A DNA stretch of 64,000 bases from Methanobacteriota archaeon (GTDB taxonomy: Archaea > Thermoplasmatota > Poseidoniia > Poseidoniales > Poseidoniaceae), in contig PBDU01000018.1 of assembly GCA_002718195.1 (NCBI GenBank), positions 27,350-91,349 of the forward strand, given 5' to 3'. Positions 55,349-63,889 of this stretch are shown piece after piece (within the stretch, counting starts at the first letter, position 1; each line of letters begins with the position of its first letter). The translations under genes were made by a program, and so were the position numbers. The notes below the pieces were generated by a model. That model saw only the letters and a program-made list of their open reading frames with translations. It was not told where the DNA came from and did not search any database.

Positions 55349-57090
55349 TCCGCTTGTTGATATTCTTCTAAGTCAGATATTCCGTCATCATCAGAATCTT
55401 CGTTATTCGGATTGAATCCTTCTTCGATTTCAAGCGAATTTGCAAGACCATCTGAGTCTGAATCTTCAACATAGGCTAAATTCAGCATGTATCTCATGCC
55501 CATAGTCTCGGAGTCATAATTTTCAACAAGCCTTCCATTCCAATCCAATGAGCGATTTTCATGAATTGAGTTTGTGCCTATATCGCCTGCTTTTGGATTG
55601 ACAAGGATGGTTTTTGTTCCACCATTTTGTTGAATGACTAACTGGTCATCAACAGTTGTTAGAACACCACTCAGAGATACTATTGTGTTAACTTCATACT
55701 GCCAGTTTTCAATACTATCTGTCCACAAAAGCGATGTCGGCCCAGGTGCTTGTCCAATCAAAGTGTAATCATGAACGATCAGTTTTGCTCTCATATTGGA
55801 GTCTGACCATTCAACGCTGACGTTTGCTCGAATGGCTTGACCTGCCTCTATCCAATCGCTTCTTGGTCCGGGAATTGAAATATCAACCCCTTTCCATCCA
55901 GGAGAGTAACTTGGCGAATCAGCGATTGCAGAATTCTTGTCATCTACCCCCGGCTCAATAGGATACTTTGCATATGCGTTGATTGTGTAAAAAGAATCAG
56001 AGTTCAAAACCTCTACAGGGTTTACAGAAAGTTGGGTTAAGATGTCATCAATTTGAATATTTTCAAACTCAGTTGAATCAAGTTGATCATCCATGTCTAT
56101 GCACCACGATGTGCTAATCTCTGACCAGACAAGTCTTCCCTGGATGCTTATTGTGCTTCCATTCATATTTCCAGATGAGATGGCTTGAGAAAATTCTTCG
56201 GATGGAACTAAACAAATCTCTAGCCCGTTTGGTCCAGTTAATGACAACTCGTCAGAAATCACTAGGTTTCCAGTAATGGAGACAAGATTTCCAATTGAAT
56301 ACATCCAACTAGATGAGTCTGACCAAACTAACTGAGTCACCTGCGGCTCTGCATTTCTATCATAGGTAATCTCCGAGCCAATGATGTGAAGTGAATACCT
56401 GAGATCTCTTTGTTCGTATTCGAGAACTCCGGTAACTTGTACTTCAGATGATGCTTCTATCCATGCGTTAGTAGAGGAATGGATAGTTATGTGCATTTGG
56501 TGTTCTGAATTTCCGTAAGTAGGGTGGTCCCCTAGATATGCGGAATTAAATGTGGTTGACGGATTTAATGTCTCTGAAACAAAGCCGGTTAATTGTATAG
56601 TTTTTCCAAGATATTCAGCTGGCTCCCTTGCTACGTCTGCTATGCCAAGAGTAGTGATTTCAGGGAGGTCATCTGCAGACCAGCGAACTGCACCTGCTCC
56701 AAGAGCCTGTAACCAAAGTCTTCCTTCGTATTCGATTACATCTCCCATAGCCGTAATGACCGTGCCAAGGACAGGTAATTCCTCAGCTCTGTACCATCTG
56801 ACTTCAACCACTCCCGTCGAATCTTGGATGATCAAATCAGTTCTATCTTCTCCCTGTCCATATGGGTCTTCGACCCATGAAAGAAGAACTCCTTCAACAT
56901 TGACAACCTCGTTGTTGTATTCCACCATTTCTGATGCTGTAATCATCTCCGGTTCCCTCATCATAGCATACCAATTCATAGCTGCTACGAGGAATAATGC
57001 GATGGCAAACATTGCCCATAATTTCTGCCCTCTCAGCTGAGGGTCAGTCTCGGTCAAGGAATTGATGAACCGGCTAAGGGAATCGGCCAT
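55345..57090 (-). CDS. Membrane-anchored OB-fold-type surface protein with TSP3-like tail
   Basis: The 581-residue protein has one TM helix near residues 25-42 and an extracytoplasmic remainder. Several consecutive modules look like OB-fold or related beta-barrels: VVNVEGVLLSWVEDPYG with DLIIQDSTGVVEVRWYR and GTVITAMGDVIEYEGRLWLQ; then GKTIQLTGFVSETLN; then SITGNLVISD and SLSGVLTTVDDQLVI. The end carries calcium-type repeats (DSDSDGLANSLE, DSDDDGISDLEEY). It is translationally coupled to the TctA-like gene (GTGA overlap). A strong TAGGAGG ribosome-binding site lies inside a hairpin (see the separate entry). Confidence 0.75.
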   Translation of the reverse strand: MADSLSRFINSLTETDPQLRGQKLWAMFAIALFLVAAMNWYAMMREPEMITASEMVEYNNEVVNVEGVLLSWVEDPYGQGEDRTDLIIQDSTGVVEVRWYRAEELPVLGTVITAMGDVIEYEGRLWLQALGAGAVRWSADDLPEITTLGIADVAREPAEYLGKTIQLTGFVSETLNPSTTFNSAYLGDHPTYGNSEHQMHITIHSSTNAWIEASSEVQVTGVLEYEQRDLRYSLHIIGSEITYDRNAEPQVTQLVWSDSSSWMYSIGNLVSITGNLVISDELSLTGPNGLEICLVPSEEFSQAISSGNMNGSTISIQGRLVWSEISTSWCIDMDDQLDSTEFENIQIDDILTQLSVNPVEVLNSDSFYTINAYAKYPIEPGVDDKNSAIADSPSYSPGWKGVDISIPGPRSDWIEAGQAIRANVSVEWSDSNMRAKLIVHDYTLIGQAPGPTSLLWTDSIENWQYEVNTIVSLSGVLTTVDDQLVIQQNGGTKTILVNPKAGDIGTNSIHENRSLDWNGRLVENYDSETMGMRYMLNLAYVEDSDSDGLANSLEIEEGFNPNNEDSDDDGISDLEEYQQAE

Positions 57091-57130
57091 AATGCCTCCT
57101 ACCGCAAGGAGGGGATATCTCTTGCGGCTT
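57091..57130 (-). promoter_or_regulatory. Leader with two mutually exclusive hairpins around the Shine-Dalgarno
   Basis: Read on the minus strand, the leader holds three relevant segments. GCCGCAAG (57128-57121) pairs with CTTGCGGT (57108-57101). CCTCCT (57112-57107) pairs with AGGAGG (57100-57095), the Shine-Dalgarno of the gene starting at 57090. The two stems share bases, so only one can form at a time. An AAAAAATATTTC element (about 57145-57156) could be the TATA box and would put the start site near 57125-57130. At DNA level the CCGCAAG/CTTGCGG arms could alternatively be an operator. Confidence 0.45.
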
Positions 57131-57185
57131 CAATTGTTGAAATATTTTTTAGAAACCGGTAAAATAGGTAATTAATTCAAAAGGG

Positions 57186-58505
57186 ATGATGTTGCCGCCA
57201 AGACTGATGAAAAACCGGGATAGGGTAATCAGAGACTCGGTTCACAAGGATATTTTGGTGAAATCAAGCCATTCGCTCATCATTGATACCAAAGAGTTCC
57301 AGAGGCTTAGGCACATCAGGCAACTGGCTACCTGTGAGTTTGTTTTCCCCAATGCAACTCACAACCGCTTTTCTCATTCTTTGGGTGCTTATCACTTAGC
57401 AAATGAACTGGTACAATCTTTACAGAATTTCCAGCCTGGAATTATTACTGAATCTGATGCAGAACTTGTAGTACTTGGTGCATTATTACACGATATTGGT
57501 CACCCTCCACTGTCTCACTCTCTAGAAAGACCAGATGTATTTGCTACATTCCATTCACATGAACACTGGGGTAAATTGATACTGGATTCCGAAGAAACTG
57601 AAATTGGCCGAGCAATTAGAGAATTGTTAGGAGAAGAAAAATTACAGAGATTCTTTGCGATTATGAGAGGAGATAATTCCCATAATGGTGTCGAAATTCC
57701 ACCGTTCATGAAAGAAATAATTTCTAGTCAATTGGATGTTGACAGAATGGATTATCTCTTGCGAGATCAGATGTTCACTGGTGCGCAAATTGGAGGATTC
57801 GATATTCAAAGAGTAATCCGTTCTATGAGAGTTGGTGAAGATGGATACTTTTATCTCAAAAATTGGGGTCTTCCATCTATTGAATCCTACTTAGTTACAC
57901 GTTATCATATGTACATGCAGGTGTATTATCACAAAGTCAATATGTTGACCCAAGAGTACCTAATAAGATTGTTAAAAAGGGTAAAACAATTGTCCGAAAA
58001 TGGTGACTTAAATGTGGACAAAGATTTGCATGGAATGCTATTTAACGAGAATTTAAGCGTGGAGCAATATTGTAATTTGAACGATTCAAACATAATGGTA
58101 AATTTATCAGATTGGTCAAATTCAAAAGATGAGATTTTATCTTCACTTGCTTCTAAACTTCTTTCAAGATCAAACTACCATAAATCTTTGAGAATTGATT
58201 CCCTAACAATAGAGATGCTTGATTCAGTAGAAGATTCGCTTGCTAAATTTTTAGAAGAAAAAGGTGTAGATCCATCAGTTGACATGATTGTTGCAAGAAT
58301 TTCAAAGAAGGGATACTTGCCCTACAAAGAAGGAATTAAACTAGAAAATGGTCTCGATGTTGCTCATCATTCAGCACTGATTGAGGCAATTTCGAAATCC
58401 AAAGAGAGGGCTTTGATTTACGTCCCCGAATCCATCAGAGATGATGCAGAGAAGTTCGTCAGAGAATGGGTGAAACCTAGTCAATCATCGCTTTCGAACT
58501 TCTAA
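57186..58505 (+). CDS. HD-domain phosphohydrolase (SAMHD1/COG1078-like)
   Basis: The 439-residue protein starts with DSVHKDILVKSSHSLIIDTK and EFQRLRHIRQLATCEFVFPN. The HD site is built from THNRFSHSLGAYHLA, LLHDIGHPPLSHSLE and later SSQLDVDRMDYLLRDQMFTG: the H...HD...D metal ligands. This organisation is that of dNTP triphosphohydrolases and of uncharacterised COG1078 proteins. It likely degrades nucleotides, possibly dNTPs. ATG at 57186 (another at 57189) follows AAGGG. The gene is divergent from the OB-fold/TctA pair and lies 50 nt upstream of a tRNA. Confidence 0.88.
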   Translation: MMLPPRLMKNRDRVIRDSVHKDILVKSSHSLIIDTKEFQRLRHIRQLATCEFVFPNATHNRFSHSLGAYHLANELVQSLQNFQPGIITESDAELVVLGALLHDIGHPPLSHSLERPDVFATFHSHEHWGKLILDSEETEIGRAIRELLGEEKLQRFFAIMRGDNSHNGVEIPPFMKEIISSQLDVDRMDYLLRDQMFTGAQIGGFDIQRVIRSMRVGEDGYFYLKNWGLPSIESYLVTRYHMYMQVYYHKVNMLTQEYLIRLLKRVKQLSENGDLNVDKDLHGMLFNENLSVEQYCNLNDSNIMVNLSDWSNSKDEILSSLASKLLSRSNYHKSLRIDSLTIEMLDSVEDSLAKFLEEKGVDPSVDMIVARISKKGYLPYKEGIKLENGLDVAHHSALIEAISKSKERALIYVPESIRDDAEKFVREWVKPSQSSLSNF

Positions 58506-58555
58506 AGAATCTTTAGACAATTCTTTGAACTATGGTCTGTGCCATTGAGAATATC

Positions 58556-58629
58556 GGGCCTGTAGCTTAGTTGGTTAGAGTCCCCGGCTCATAACCGGGT
58601 GGTCAGGGGTTCAAGTCCCTTCGGGCCCA
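58556..58629 (+). tRNA. tRNA with CAT anticodon (elongator Met or Ile2)
   Basis: The acceptor GGGCCTG pairs with CGGGCCC (58622-58628) with one T-G wobble; the discriminator is A58629 and no CCA is encoded. The anticodon stem CCCGG/CCGGG encloses CTCATAA, so the anticodon is CAT at 58590-58592. The T arm has TTCAAGT. The G1:C72 pair and the lack of the initiator-type anticodon stem argue against initiator tRNA. The GGGCC acceptor fits an Ile2 tRNA (C34 changed to agmatidine) as well as an elongator Met tRNA. Confidence 0.93.
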
Positions 58630-58743
58630 CTAAATCATCCATTTTTTCAGTCTTGTAAAAACTCCTCACAAGAACCGTATTTTGAATGCAGTATCCCAAA
58701 ACGGTTATGAGGTAGGGCAAGGTGGATTGACTTGGTTGGTATT

Positions 58744-59688
58744 ATGCAAAGACTTGGCAAGGCTTTTGGAATCATTGCTCTTTATCTATGTTCTATGCTT
58801 CTAGTTGTTTCTCCAGTGCAAGCGCAAGTTTCACCTTTCGCTGCTGTGAGTATCACTTGCGCTCCTGCAAGTCTAGACATAGCAGTTAACCCTGGTTCAA
58901 CCTACACTGCTTTCACAACATGTACTGTCACCAACCCAACAGCATGGACCGAAAAAGTCGAGATCCAGGTACAAGCAAGCGGTCTAACTGCCGGATATCC
59001 TGGTTCAATTTACATCGGAAGCGGTGCAGAAACCGATGTCCAAATTGTACTGAGGGCTCAACCATACATGCCTATGGTCAGCCTACAAGTTTCGGTCACG
59101 GGTACGGTTACGGAATTGAACAGCGCACCGCCTCCAAATACCGCAACATCCACATCCTCTCTAATCGCAAACGTGCAACAATATTCTCTGATACAAGTGG
59201 AAGCAGTTGAGCCGTTTGTTCAACTACTCCCAAAGACTGACAAGATTTTCGAATTCAAGGTATACAACCTAGGTAATCAAATTGATTTCATCAAGGTCGG
59301 AATCACTGATAACTCAAGACAACAACTTGACAACGCAGGATTCACAACCAACCTTCCAACCGTTAAGCCACAGATTGAAAACACTCCAACAGGGCAAAAC
59401 GTCAGGGTTATGATCAGAACTCCGAAAGAGCAAGGATGGGCTGATGATTACTACACTCTTGACTTCTATGCAGAATCCGAGTTTGCATGTGCAAACGGAG
59501 CATGTAACAGAGAATCACAAATGATTACAATCTACGTTCGTGGATTCTATCTGCCAGGATTCGAAATGATTCCTACAGTATCAATGCTAGCATTGGCTGC
59601 TGCAATAGCCGGAAGAAACATGATTCGCAACGACGATGAAGAAGAAGAGGGTGTTACTCAAATCTTTGATTCGGCTCCGGGTCTGTAA
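58744..59688 (+). CDS. Secreted/anchored surface protein with PGF-like C-terminus
   Basis: A 314-residue protein with a classical signal peptide (AFGIIALYLCSMLLVVSPVQAQ region) and two beta-sandwich-like domains. The C-terminus reads LPGFEMIPTVSMLALAAAIA followed by GRN and an acidic cytoplasmic end (NDDEEEEG). A PGF motif directly before a TM helix and Arg resembles PGF-CTERM archaeosortase targets, although an acidic tail follows here. Cys residues (ITCAPAS, TTCTVTN, FACANGACNR) suggest disulfides. ATG at 58744 is preferred to TTG at 58732. A structural envelope component is likely but not proven. Confidence 0.75.
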   Translation: MQRLGKAFGIIALYLCSMLLVVSPVQAQVSPFAAVSITCAPASLDIAVNPGSTYTAFTTCTVTNPTAWTEKVEIQVQASGLTAGYPGSIYIGSGAETDVQIVLRAQPYMPMVSLQVSVTGTVTELNSAPPPNTATSTSSLIANVQQYSLIQVEAVEPFVQLLPKTDKIFEFKVYNLGNQIDFIKVGITDNSRQQLDNAGFTTNLPTVKPQIENTPTGQNVRVMIRTPKEQGWADDYYTLDFYAESEFACANGACNRESQMITIYVRGFYLPGFEMIPTVSMLALAAAIAGRNMIRNDDEEEEGVTQIFDSAPGL

Positions 59689-59705
59689 TCGGTCATTTGA
59701 CAAAG

Positions 59706-59747
59706 GGCTAGTAAATAGCCAATTTTAATGCAATTGAGCGTTGCATT
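59706..59747. repeat. Two tandem inverted repeats upstream of the 59,789 gene
   Basis: GGCTA-GTAAA-TAGCC (59706-59720) is followed by AATTTT, so it may end the preceding gene's transcript. AATGCAA-TTGAGCG-TTGCATT (59727-59747) has perfect 7-bp arms and lies 42 bp before the next ATG, in the range for an operator or leader hairpin. Confidence 0.4.
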
Positions 59748-59788
59748 CATATGTCAAAGACTCCAAGCATTATCATAAAGGTGAGTTA

Positions 59789-61027
59789 ATGGGTGGTTTA
59801 CTAGACAAAGCAAACGCAACATCACAAGAAGAGACAACAGCTGAGCCAGCAAAATCTGCTGATACCAAAGCTGGACAAAATAAATCCGATGCCAGCAAAA
59901 TTGTAGCTGATGTTGTTCCATCAAAAACTTCCCCTGCACCTATTTCGGAAGGACCAGATTACCTAATGATTGGTACAGGAGTTCTACTGGTTGTTGGTCT
60001 AATTCTCTCACTTCAAGGTGGCTTGGTCCCAAAGGTTGTAACTCTAGCAATACTTCTTGGATCCGTAGCAACCACTTTCTTTTCAGGTCAGATGAAAGAT
60101 AACATTGAGCCTCTAAAGGTGATTGGCGTAGCCATTCTTGCAATACTATTCTTCGTGGGACCAATGGCTGTTGGTCTATTTGTAGGGGATGGCACAAGTG
60201 TTGGTATTGGTGAAATTGAGTTGCGAGAGGACTCAAACACGATTGCTTTCAAGGCTAGAGGTTCTTTTGGAACTGCTTATGCTTCGATAGTTGTTGATAA
60301 TGGCACAGGATCTGAAGATGTTCTGTGGGAGGAGGAAAAGAGAATGACAAGTGACTCCGCTTCTTTTGTCGTTGCAATTGATGATATATTTGTAGGTAAT
60401 GCTTGGGATAATAATGGTCAAGAGCAACGAGTCTACAGCATAGTTGTCAACGATGGTAGGGACAGCGAGTCAAAGGTCCCAATCAACGCTAGGTATCTTA
60501 CAAGACAGGTTACTGATACTGGTTTCAAATTGACCCCGATTTTTGAAACAACAAATAATGGTGAAACTACTGAGACTACCTTTGAAGGATTCAGTATGCA
60601 GGTTTTATTCGGAATACTTCCTGATTCTCATGAGCATCTTGATGGAGCGTCTCATACTGATACTCAAGGATTTATTCCAGTATTTGGTGATTATTCAATC
60701 GATGTAGAAGTTAGCAAGGGTTCTGAATCATGGAATCACCCAAAGATGACCATCTCAGGTGACACCGTTGGCTGGACAGGAAAATCAACAGGTCCTGCGA
60801 GTCCGGATGGCTGGATTGCATTATCTGGAAACGCTAATGATCAGTACCATGGGCAATACTTAGCTGCTGATGGACCAGGATTCGACTATTCCGATGGTTG
60901 CTGGAGCTTTACTGTAACAGTTACTCATACAACCCACGTCGGAGAATCTGTTTTGATTGATGATGATGTCAGTTGGGACCTAGATTTCGAGGACAGGGGT
61001 ACCGCTTATAGCGCAGAAGTTTGCTGA
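59789..61027 (+). CDS. Membrane protein with N-terminal cytoplasmic tail and large outer domain
   Basis: The 412-residue protein starts with an Ala/Ser/Lys-rich tail (residues 1-50). Three TM helices follow between about 53 and 125 (LMIGTGVLLVVGLILSL; VTLAILLGSVATTFF; VIGVAILAILFFVGPMAVGL). The remainder (about 130-412) is a soluble, probably extracytoplasmic beta-rich domain with one Cys pair (DGCWSF and a final C). The ATG at 59789 follows an AAGGTGAG box. No family recognised. It may sit with the preceding surface protein in the envelope. Confidence 0.68.
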   Translation: MGGLLDKANATSQEETTAEPAKSADTKAGQNKSDASKIVADVVPSKTSPAPISEGPDYLMIGTGVLLVVGLILSLQGGLVPKVVTLAILLGSVATTFFSGQMKDNIEPLKVIGVAILAILFFVGPMAVGLFVGDGTSVGIGEIELREDSNTIAFKARGSFGTAYASIVVDNGTGSEDVLWEEEKRMTSDSASFVVAIDDIFVGNAWDNNGQEQRVYSIVVNDGRDSESKVPINARYLTRQVTDTGFKLTPIFETTNNGETTETTFEGFSMQVLFGILPDSHEHLDGASHTDTQGFIPVFGDYSIDVEVSKGSESWNHPKMTISGDTVGWTGKSTGPASPDGWIALSGNANDQYHGQYLAADGPGFDYSDGCWSFTVTVTHTTHVGESVLIDDDVSWDLDFEDRGTAYSAEVC

Positions 61028-61111
61028 TAATTTATCGTTACTTTCACAAAGTTGTGAATTTCGATATTCTCAGTATAACTAGAACGTATACATTACAGAA
61101 ATCAAATTCGT

Positions 61112-61963
61112 TCAAAGATTGTTTACACAGGTATTCCCATTGTCGTTTGAGTTTGTACCATCCGGACAAATTGTATTTGACCAGGTAACGCCGTCGAGTT
61201 GAGCATTAGTTAGGATTGCACCATACAAGTCAGCATTAGTTAGGTCGGCATTTGTCATTTTTACATCTGTTAAGTTGGCTTCCACTAGAACTGCATTGGT
61301 AAGGTCTGCATTGCCAAGAACAGCGCTACTTAGGTCTGCATTACTAATGTCGGCAAAGTAGAGGTTAACACCAGGGAGTTTTGCATAATTTAGTTTAGCT
61401 CCAGTTAGATTCACAAGATTCATTTGGGCACTACCCAGGTTAGCATAGGAGAGATTGGCACCTTTGAGGTCAGCACTTGTTAGGTCTACGAAGTTAAGGT
61501 CCATATATGCCCAATTAACAGTATGATTTGCCCAATCAATCTCATCAATTAACTCAGCAATTGTAATGTTCAAATCGTATTCAAGAGATACGAGATAGGA
61601 TTGGGTTTGGTTTAATTGTGTCAATAAATCTTCATTGCTTGAATTGAGGTTTTCTAATTCTATAACTAGAGAAGAAATCATGGCTTGACTTGAAGAAACA
61701 TTTGTTTGAATTCCAATGATAGTTTCCAGTAAATTCAGATAATCTTCTGAGTTCGATGTATTCATGTCTGCTAATGCTTGTTGGATTTGAGCATTAAAGA
61801 GTAATTGTTCATTCAAGGCATCATTCATCAATTCTTGCTGTTCTTCTAAATCCAAGATCTGTTGGTCGATACTTGAACTATCAAAATCCTCTCCGCTAAT
61901 GCATCCTGCTATAGATAATAAAACAATTAGCAGGGAAAACATAACTGCATTTGCTCTCTTCAT
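61112..61963 (-). CDS. Lipoprotein with coiled coil and pentapeptide repeats
   Basis: A signal peptide ends in the lipobox LSIAGC. Residues about 30-130 form a coiled coil (QQILDLEEQQELMNDALNEQ, SSLVIELENLNSSNEDLLTQ). From about 150 a pentapeptide-repeat helix follows with a dozen A(D/N)L(T/S)x repeats, for example SADLKGANLSYANLGSAQ and NADLTNADLYGAILTNAQL. A short Cys-containing cap ends it (TICPDG, TCVNNL). The quadrilateral beta-helix would be displayed outside the cell on a stalk. Function is unknown. It is convergent with the 59,789 gene, separated by 84 bp. Confidence 0.82.
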   Translation of the reverse strand: MKRANAVMFSLLIVLLSIAGCISGEDFDSSSIDQQILDLEEQQELMNDALNEQLLFNAQIQQALADMNTSNSEDYLNLLETIIGIQTNVSSSQAMISSLVIELENLNSSNEDLLTQLNQTQSYLVSLEYDLNITIAELIDEIDWANHTVNWAYMDLNFVDLTSADLKGANLSYANLGSAQMNLVNLTGAKLNYAKLPGVNLYFADISNADLSSAVLGNADLTNAVLVEANLTDVKMTNADLTNADLYGAILTNAQLDGVTWSNTICPDGTNSNDNGNTCVNNL

Positions 61964-62064
61964 GAAATAGGGACAACATGATTAGCTTTTCAAATAGACG
62001 CAGCATAAACATTGTGAATCAGAACAAATTTTCTAGTTAGTTTTGAAAGATTACGATTTTTATT

Positions 62065-63111
62065 CTACATAACGCCCTCTAAGGTTAGAAGAGCAAATCC
62101 AACCGCAAAGAAACACATCGGGAAATAAAGAATTGCTCCCCACAAATTCATACTTCGCCCTTCAGGAATAGGCGACGATTTAGTCAGAAATGCCACTACG
62201 GGTGGAACAAATCCAATAATCAAAGCAGAAAAGGCAGCATTTGGATTACCCCACCAGTCACCATCAATTGAAATCCAGTACAATAGAGAGAGGTAATATG
62301 ATCCAGTTACTGGTTTAATTATAGTATTCATCAGAGTAAGAACGTAAGAAGATGAAGTATTATCAAATCCCTCATTACTTAGCTTCAATCCACGTTTGAT
62401 ATCCTCTCGATTCGACATATGGGCTACATAAAATAAGAAACAGAATCCCATTGGTGCAATTGCAACTGAGAGATACCATCTCCCAGGATTTCTTTCTGCT
62501 TCTAAGGTGATAAACAATTCATATGGTTCCAAATTATCCTCCAAAGCAACGATTATGTTTGAATCTGTGAACAAATTGGAATCATAAGAAACATAACTAA
62601 CTCCGAGATATCCTTCCAGTGGAATCCAAGTTTCACCACCTGTTCTGACACTATCTTCGCAATCATTGATGCCCTCTGGGCACAGTACTGATCCAAAGTA
62701 TCGACCACTTACTTCATCACTTCTAGCATTTATAGAAATCCCCAATTCTTCAGAATTTTTAACTAAATTTGGATTCCATCCCTTCTTGGTGTCCTCTGAA
62801 TCAAAACCCATTCCATCTCCATAAAATCCTCTATATTCTTCGATGTTAAATGCATACAAATTGAGTTCATTACCACTTATTTTCTGTGTACCGATAAATT
62901 CCACATCCTCGCTGTAAAAATTTTCAATATCTATTCCAAATGTGAAGGTTGTTAGATATAGTGAAAATATCATCAAAATTGGTATAACTAAAGGGAGAGA
63001 AGCGCGAATTAGAAAATGATCTCCATTTTCATAACGTTTACTGAATATCGAAGTCGATGAAATGGGGTTTGCATTCCCCTCTGAATTTGCTGAATCTTCA
63101 GATTCCTCCAT
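62065..63111 (-). CDS. Membrane protein of unknown function
   Basis: A 348-residue protein with a Ser/Glu-rich cytoplasmic start and a first TM helix at about 35-56. An extracytoplasmic domain of about 150 residues follows (with a CPEGINDCEDS Cys pair), then about four TM helices (WYLSVAIAPMGFCFLFYVAH; GSYYLSLLYWISI; AFSALIIGFVPPVVAFL; LYFPMCFFAVGFALLTL). I recognise no family. The codon and base usage is AT-rich, as for the next gene. It stands alone, 70 bp from the DUF6090-like gene on the same strand. Confidence 0.68.
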   Translation of the reverse strand: MEESEDSANSEGNANPISSTSIFSKRYENGDHFLIRASLPLVIPILMIFSLYLTTFTFGIDIENFYSEDVEFIGTQKISGNELNLYAFNIEEYRGFYGDGMGFDSEDTKKGWNPNLVKNSEELGISINARSDEVSGRYFGSVLCPEGINDCEDSVRTGGETWIPLEGYLGVSYVSYDSNLFTDSNIIVALEDNLEPYELFITLEAERNPGRWYLSVAIAPMGFCFLFYVAHMSNREDIKRGLKLSNEGFDNTSSSYVLTLMNTIIKPVTGSYYLSLLYWISIDGDWWGNPNAAFSALIIGFVPPVVAFLTKSSPIPEGRSMNLWGAILYFPMCFFAVGFALLTLEGVM

Positions 63112-63181
63112 CCGTATCCCTTACATCGTCCTTTCAATCTGATTTTTAAATTTGATACCGGAATATATGCTTTGTATAGAT

Positions 63182-63877
63182 TTAAAGAATAATTTCTTCA
63201 ATATCTGAGATTACTTCATCAATGATAACTATGGTGTCTTCCCAATATTTTACTTGAGTTTCAACACTGTAGTCAATTAAGTATAGGTAGTGAAGAAAAT
63301 CTTCTAATGTTTCAGATACAATAGCCCTTTTTTGTTCATCACCTAATAAAGGGTCGAACAGATTGTTCGGAGTCATGTAGTTTAGTTTACAACTAGTCGC
63401 ATACTCTACGTGCTTTGCAAAACGGTGCTTTATGATACCAATCCTTCCATAGTATACCAGGTGTATTTTGGAATTTAGTTCATCGGAAATTTTCTCCCAA
63501 AGGTTTGAGTTTTCTAGGCGTGTGAAGGCAGGGGATTGTGCGAAGAAATAGTAATCAGCAGATGAAAAATTAAGTGCAGAAACGATATCTTCTGCGCTAA
63601 CTTTGTCAATTTGGTTTTTGTTATCGTAAACTTTCTTGAATAATTCATTCATGCCTTTTCCTTGGTTGATATCTCGCTCAATTTCGTCACGATTTTCATT
63701 AATATCTTTGATTAATAGTTTCAATAGATCTTGAGTTTGTTGAAATTCTTTTCTTTTTAGATTCCAGTTGTTTATTCTCAAGGCAAACAAAATACCTATC
63801 ACAAGCAATAAGATTTCCAGTGTTCCTATGAGGATAAAATCTGCCAAAGTCTCAGGGTCACCAAATGCAAAATCCAT
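63182..63877 (-). CDS. DUF6090-like protein with N-terminal TM helix
   Basis: The 231-residue protein has a TM helix near 15-33. LEILLLVIGILFALRINNWN and KRKEFQQTQDLLKLLIKDI match the DUF6090 pattern (ViGILIAlqInnWNe..k), best known from marine Bacteroidota. The soluble remainder is helical and charged. Function is unknown. Its start codon follows a hairpin at 63890-63925. A bacterial origin is plausible but not shown. Confidence 0.72.
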   Translation of the reverse strand: MDFAFGDPETLADFILIGTLEILLLVIGILFALRINNWNLKRKEFQQTQDLLKLLIKDINENRDEIERDINQGKGMNELFKKVYDNKNQIDKVSAEDIVSALNFSSADYYFFAQSPAFTRLENSNLWEKISDELNSKIHLVYYGRIGIIKHRFAKHVEYATSCKLNYMTPNNLFDPLLGDEQKRAIVSETLEDFLHYLYLIDYSVETQVKYWEDTIVIIDEVISDIEEIIL

Positions 63878-63889
63878 GAGTTTATTTTC

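Noticed and set aside
58502..58516. CTAAAG-AAT-CTTTAG inverted repeat at the end of the HD-domain gene
   Set aside because: The loop of 3 nt and AT-rich arms without a T-run make it a weak terminator; it includes the stop codon and may be chance.
61043..61058. TTCAC-AAAGTT-GTGAA hairpin between converging genes at 61.0-61.1 kb
   Set aside because: Position suits a terminator, but 5-bp arms without a T-run are too weak to call.
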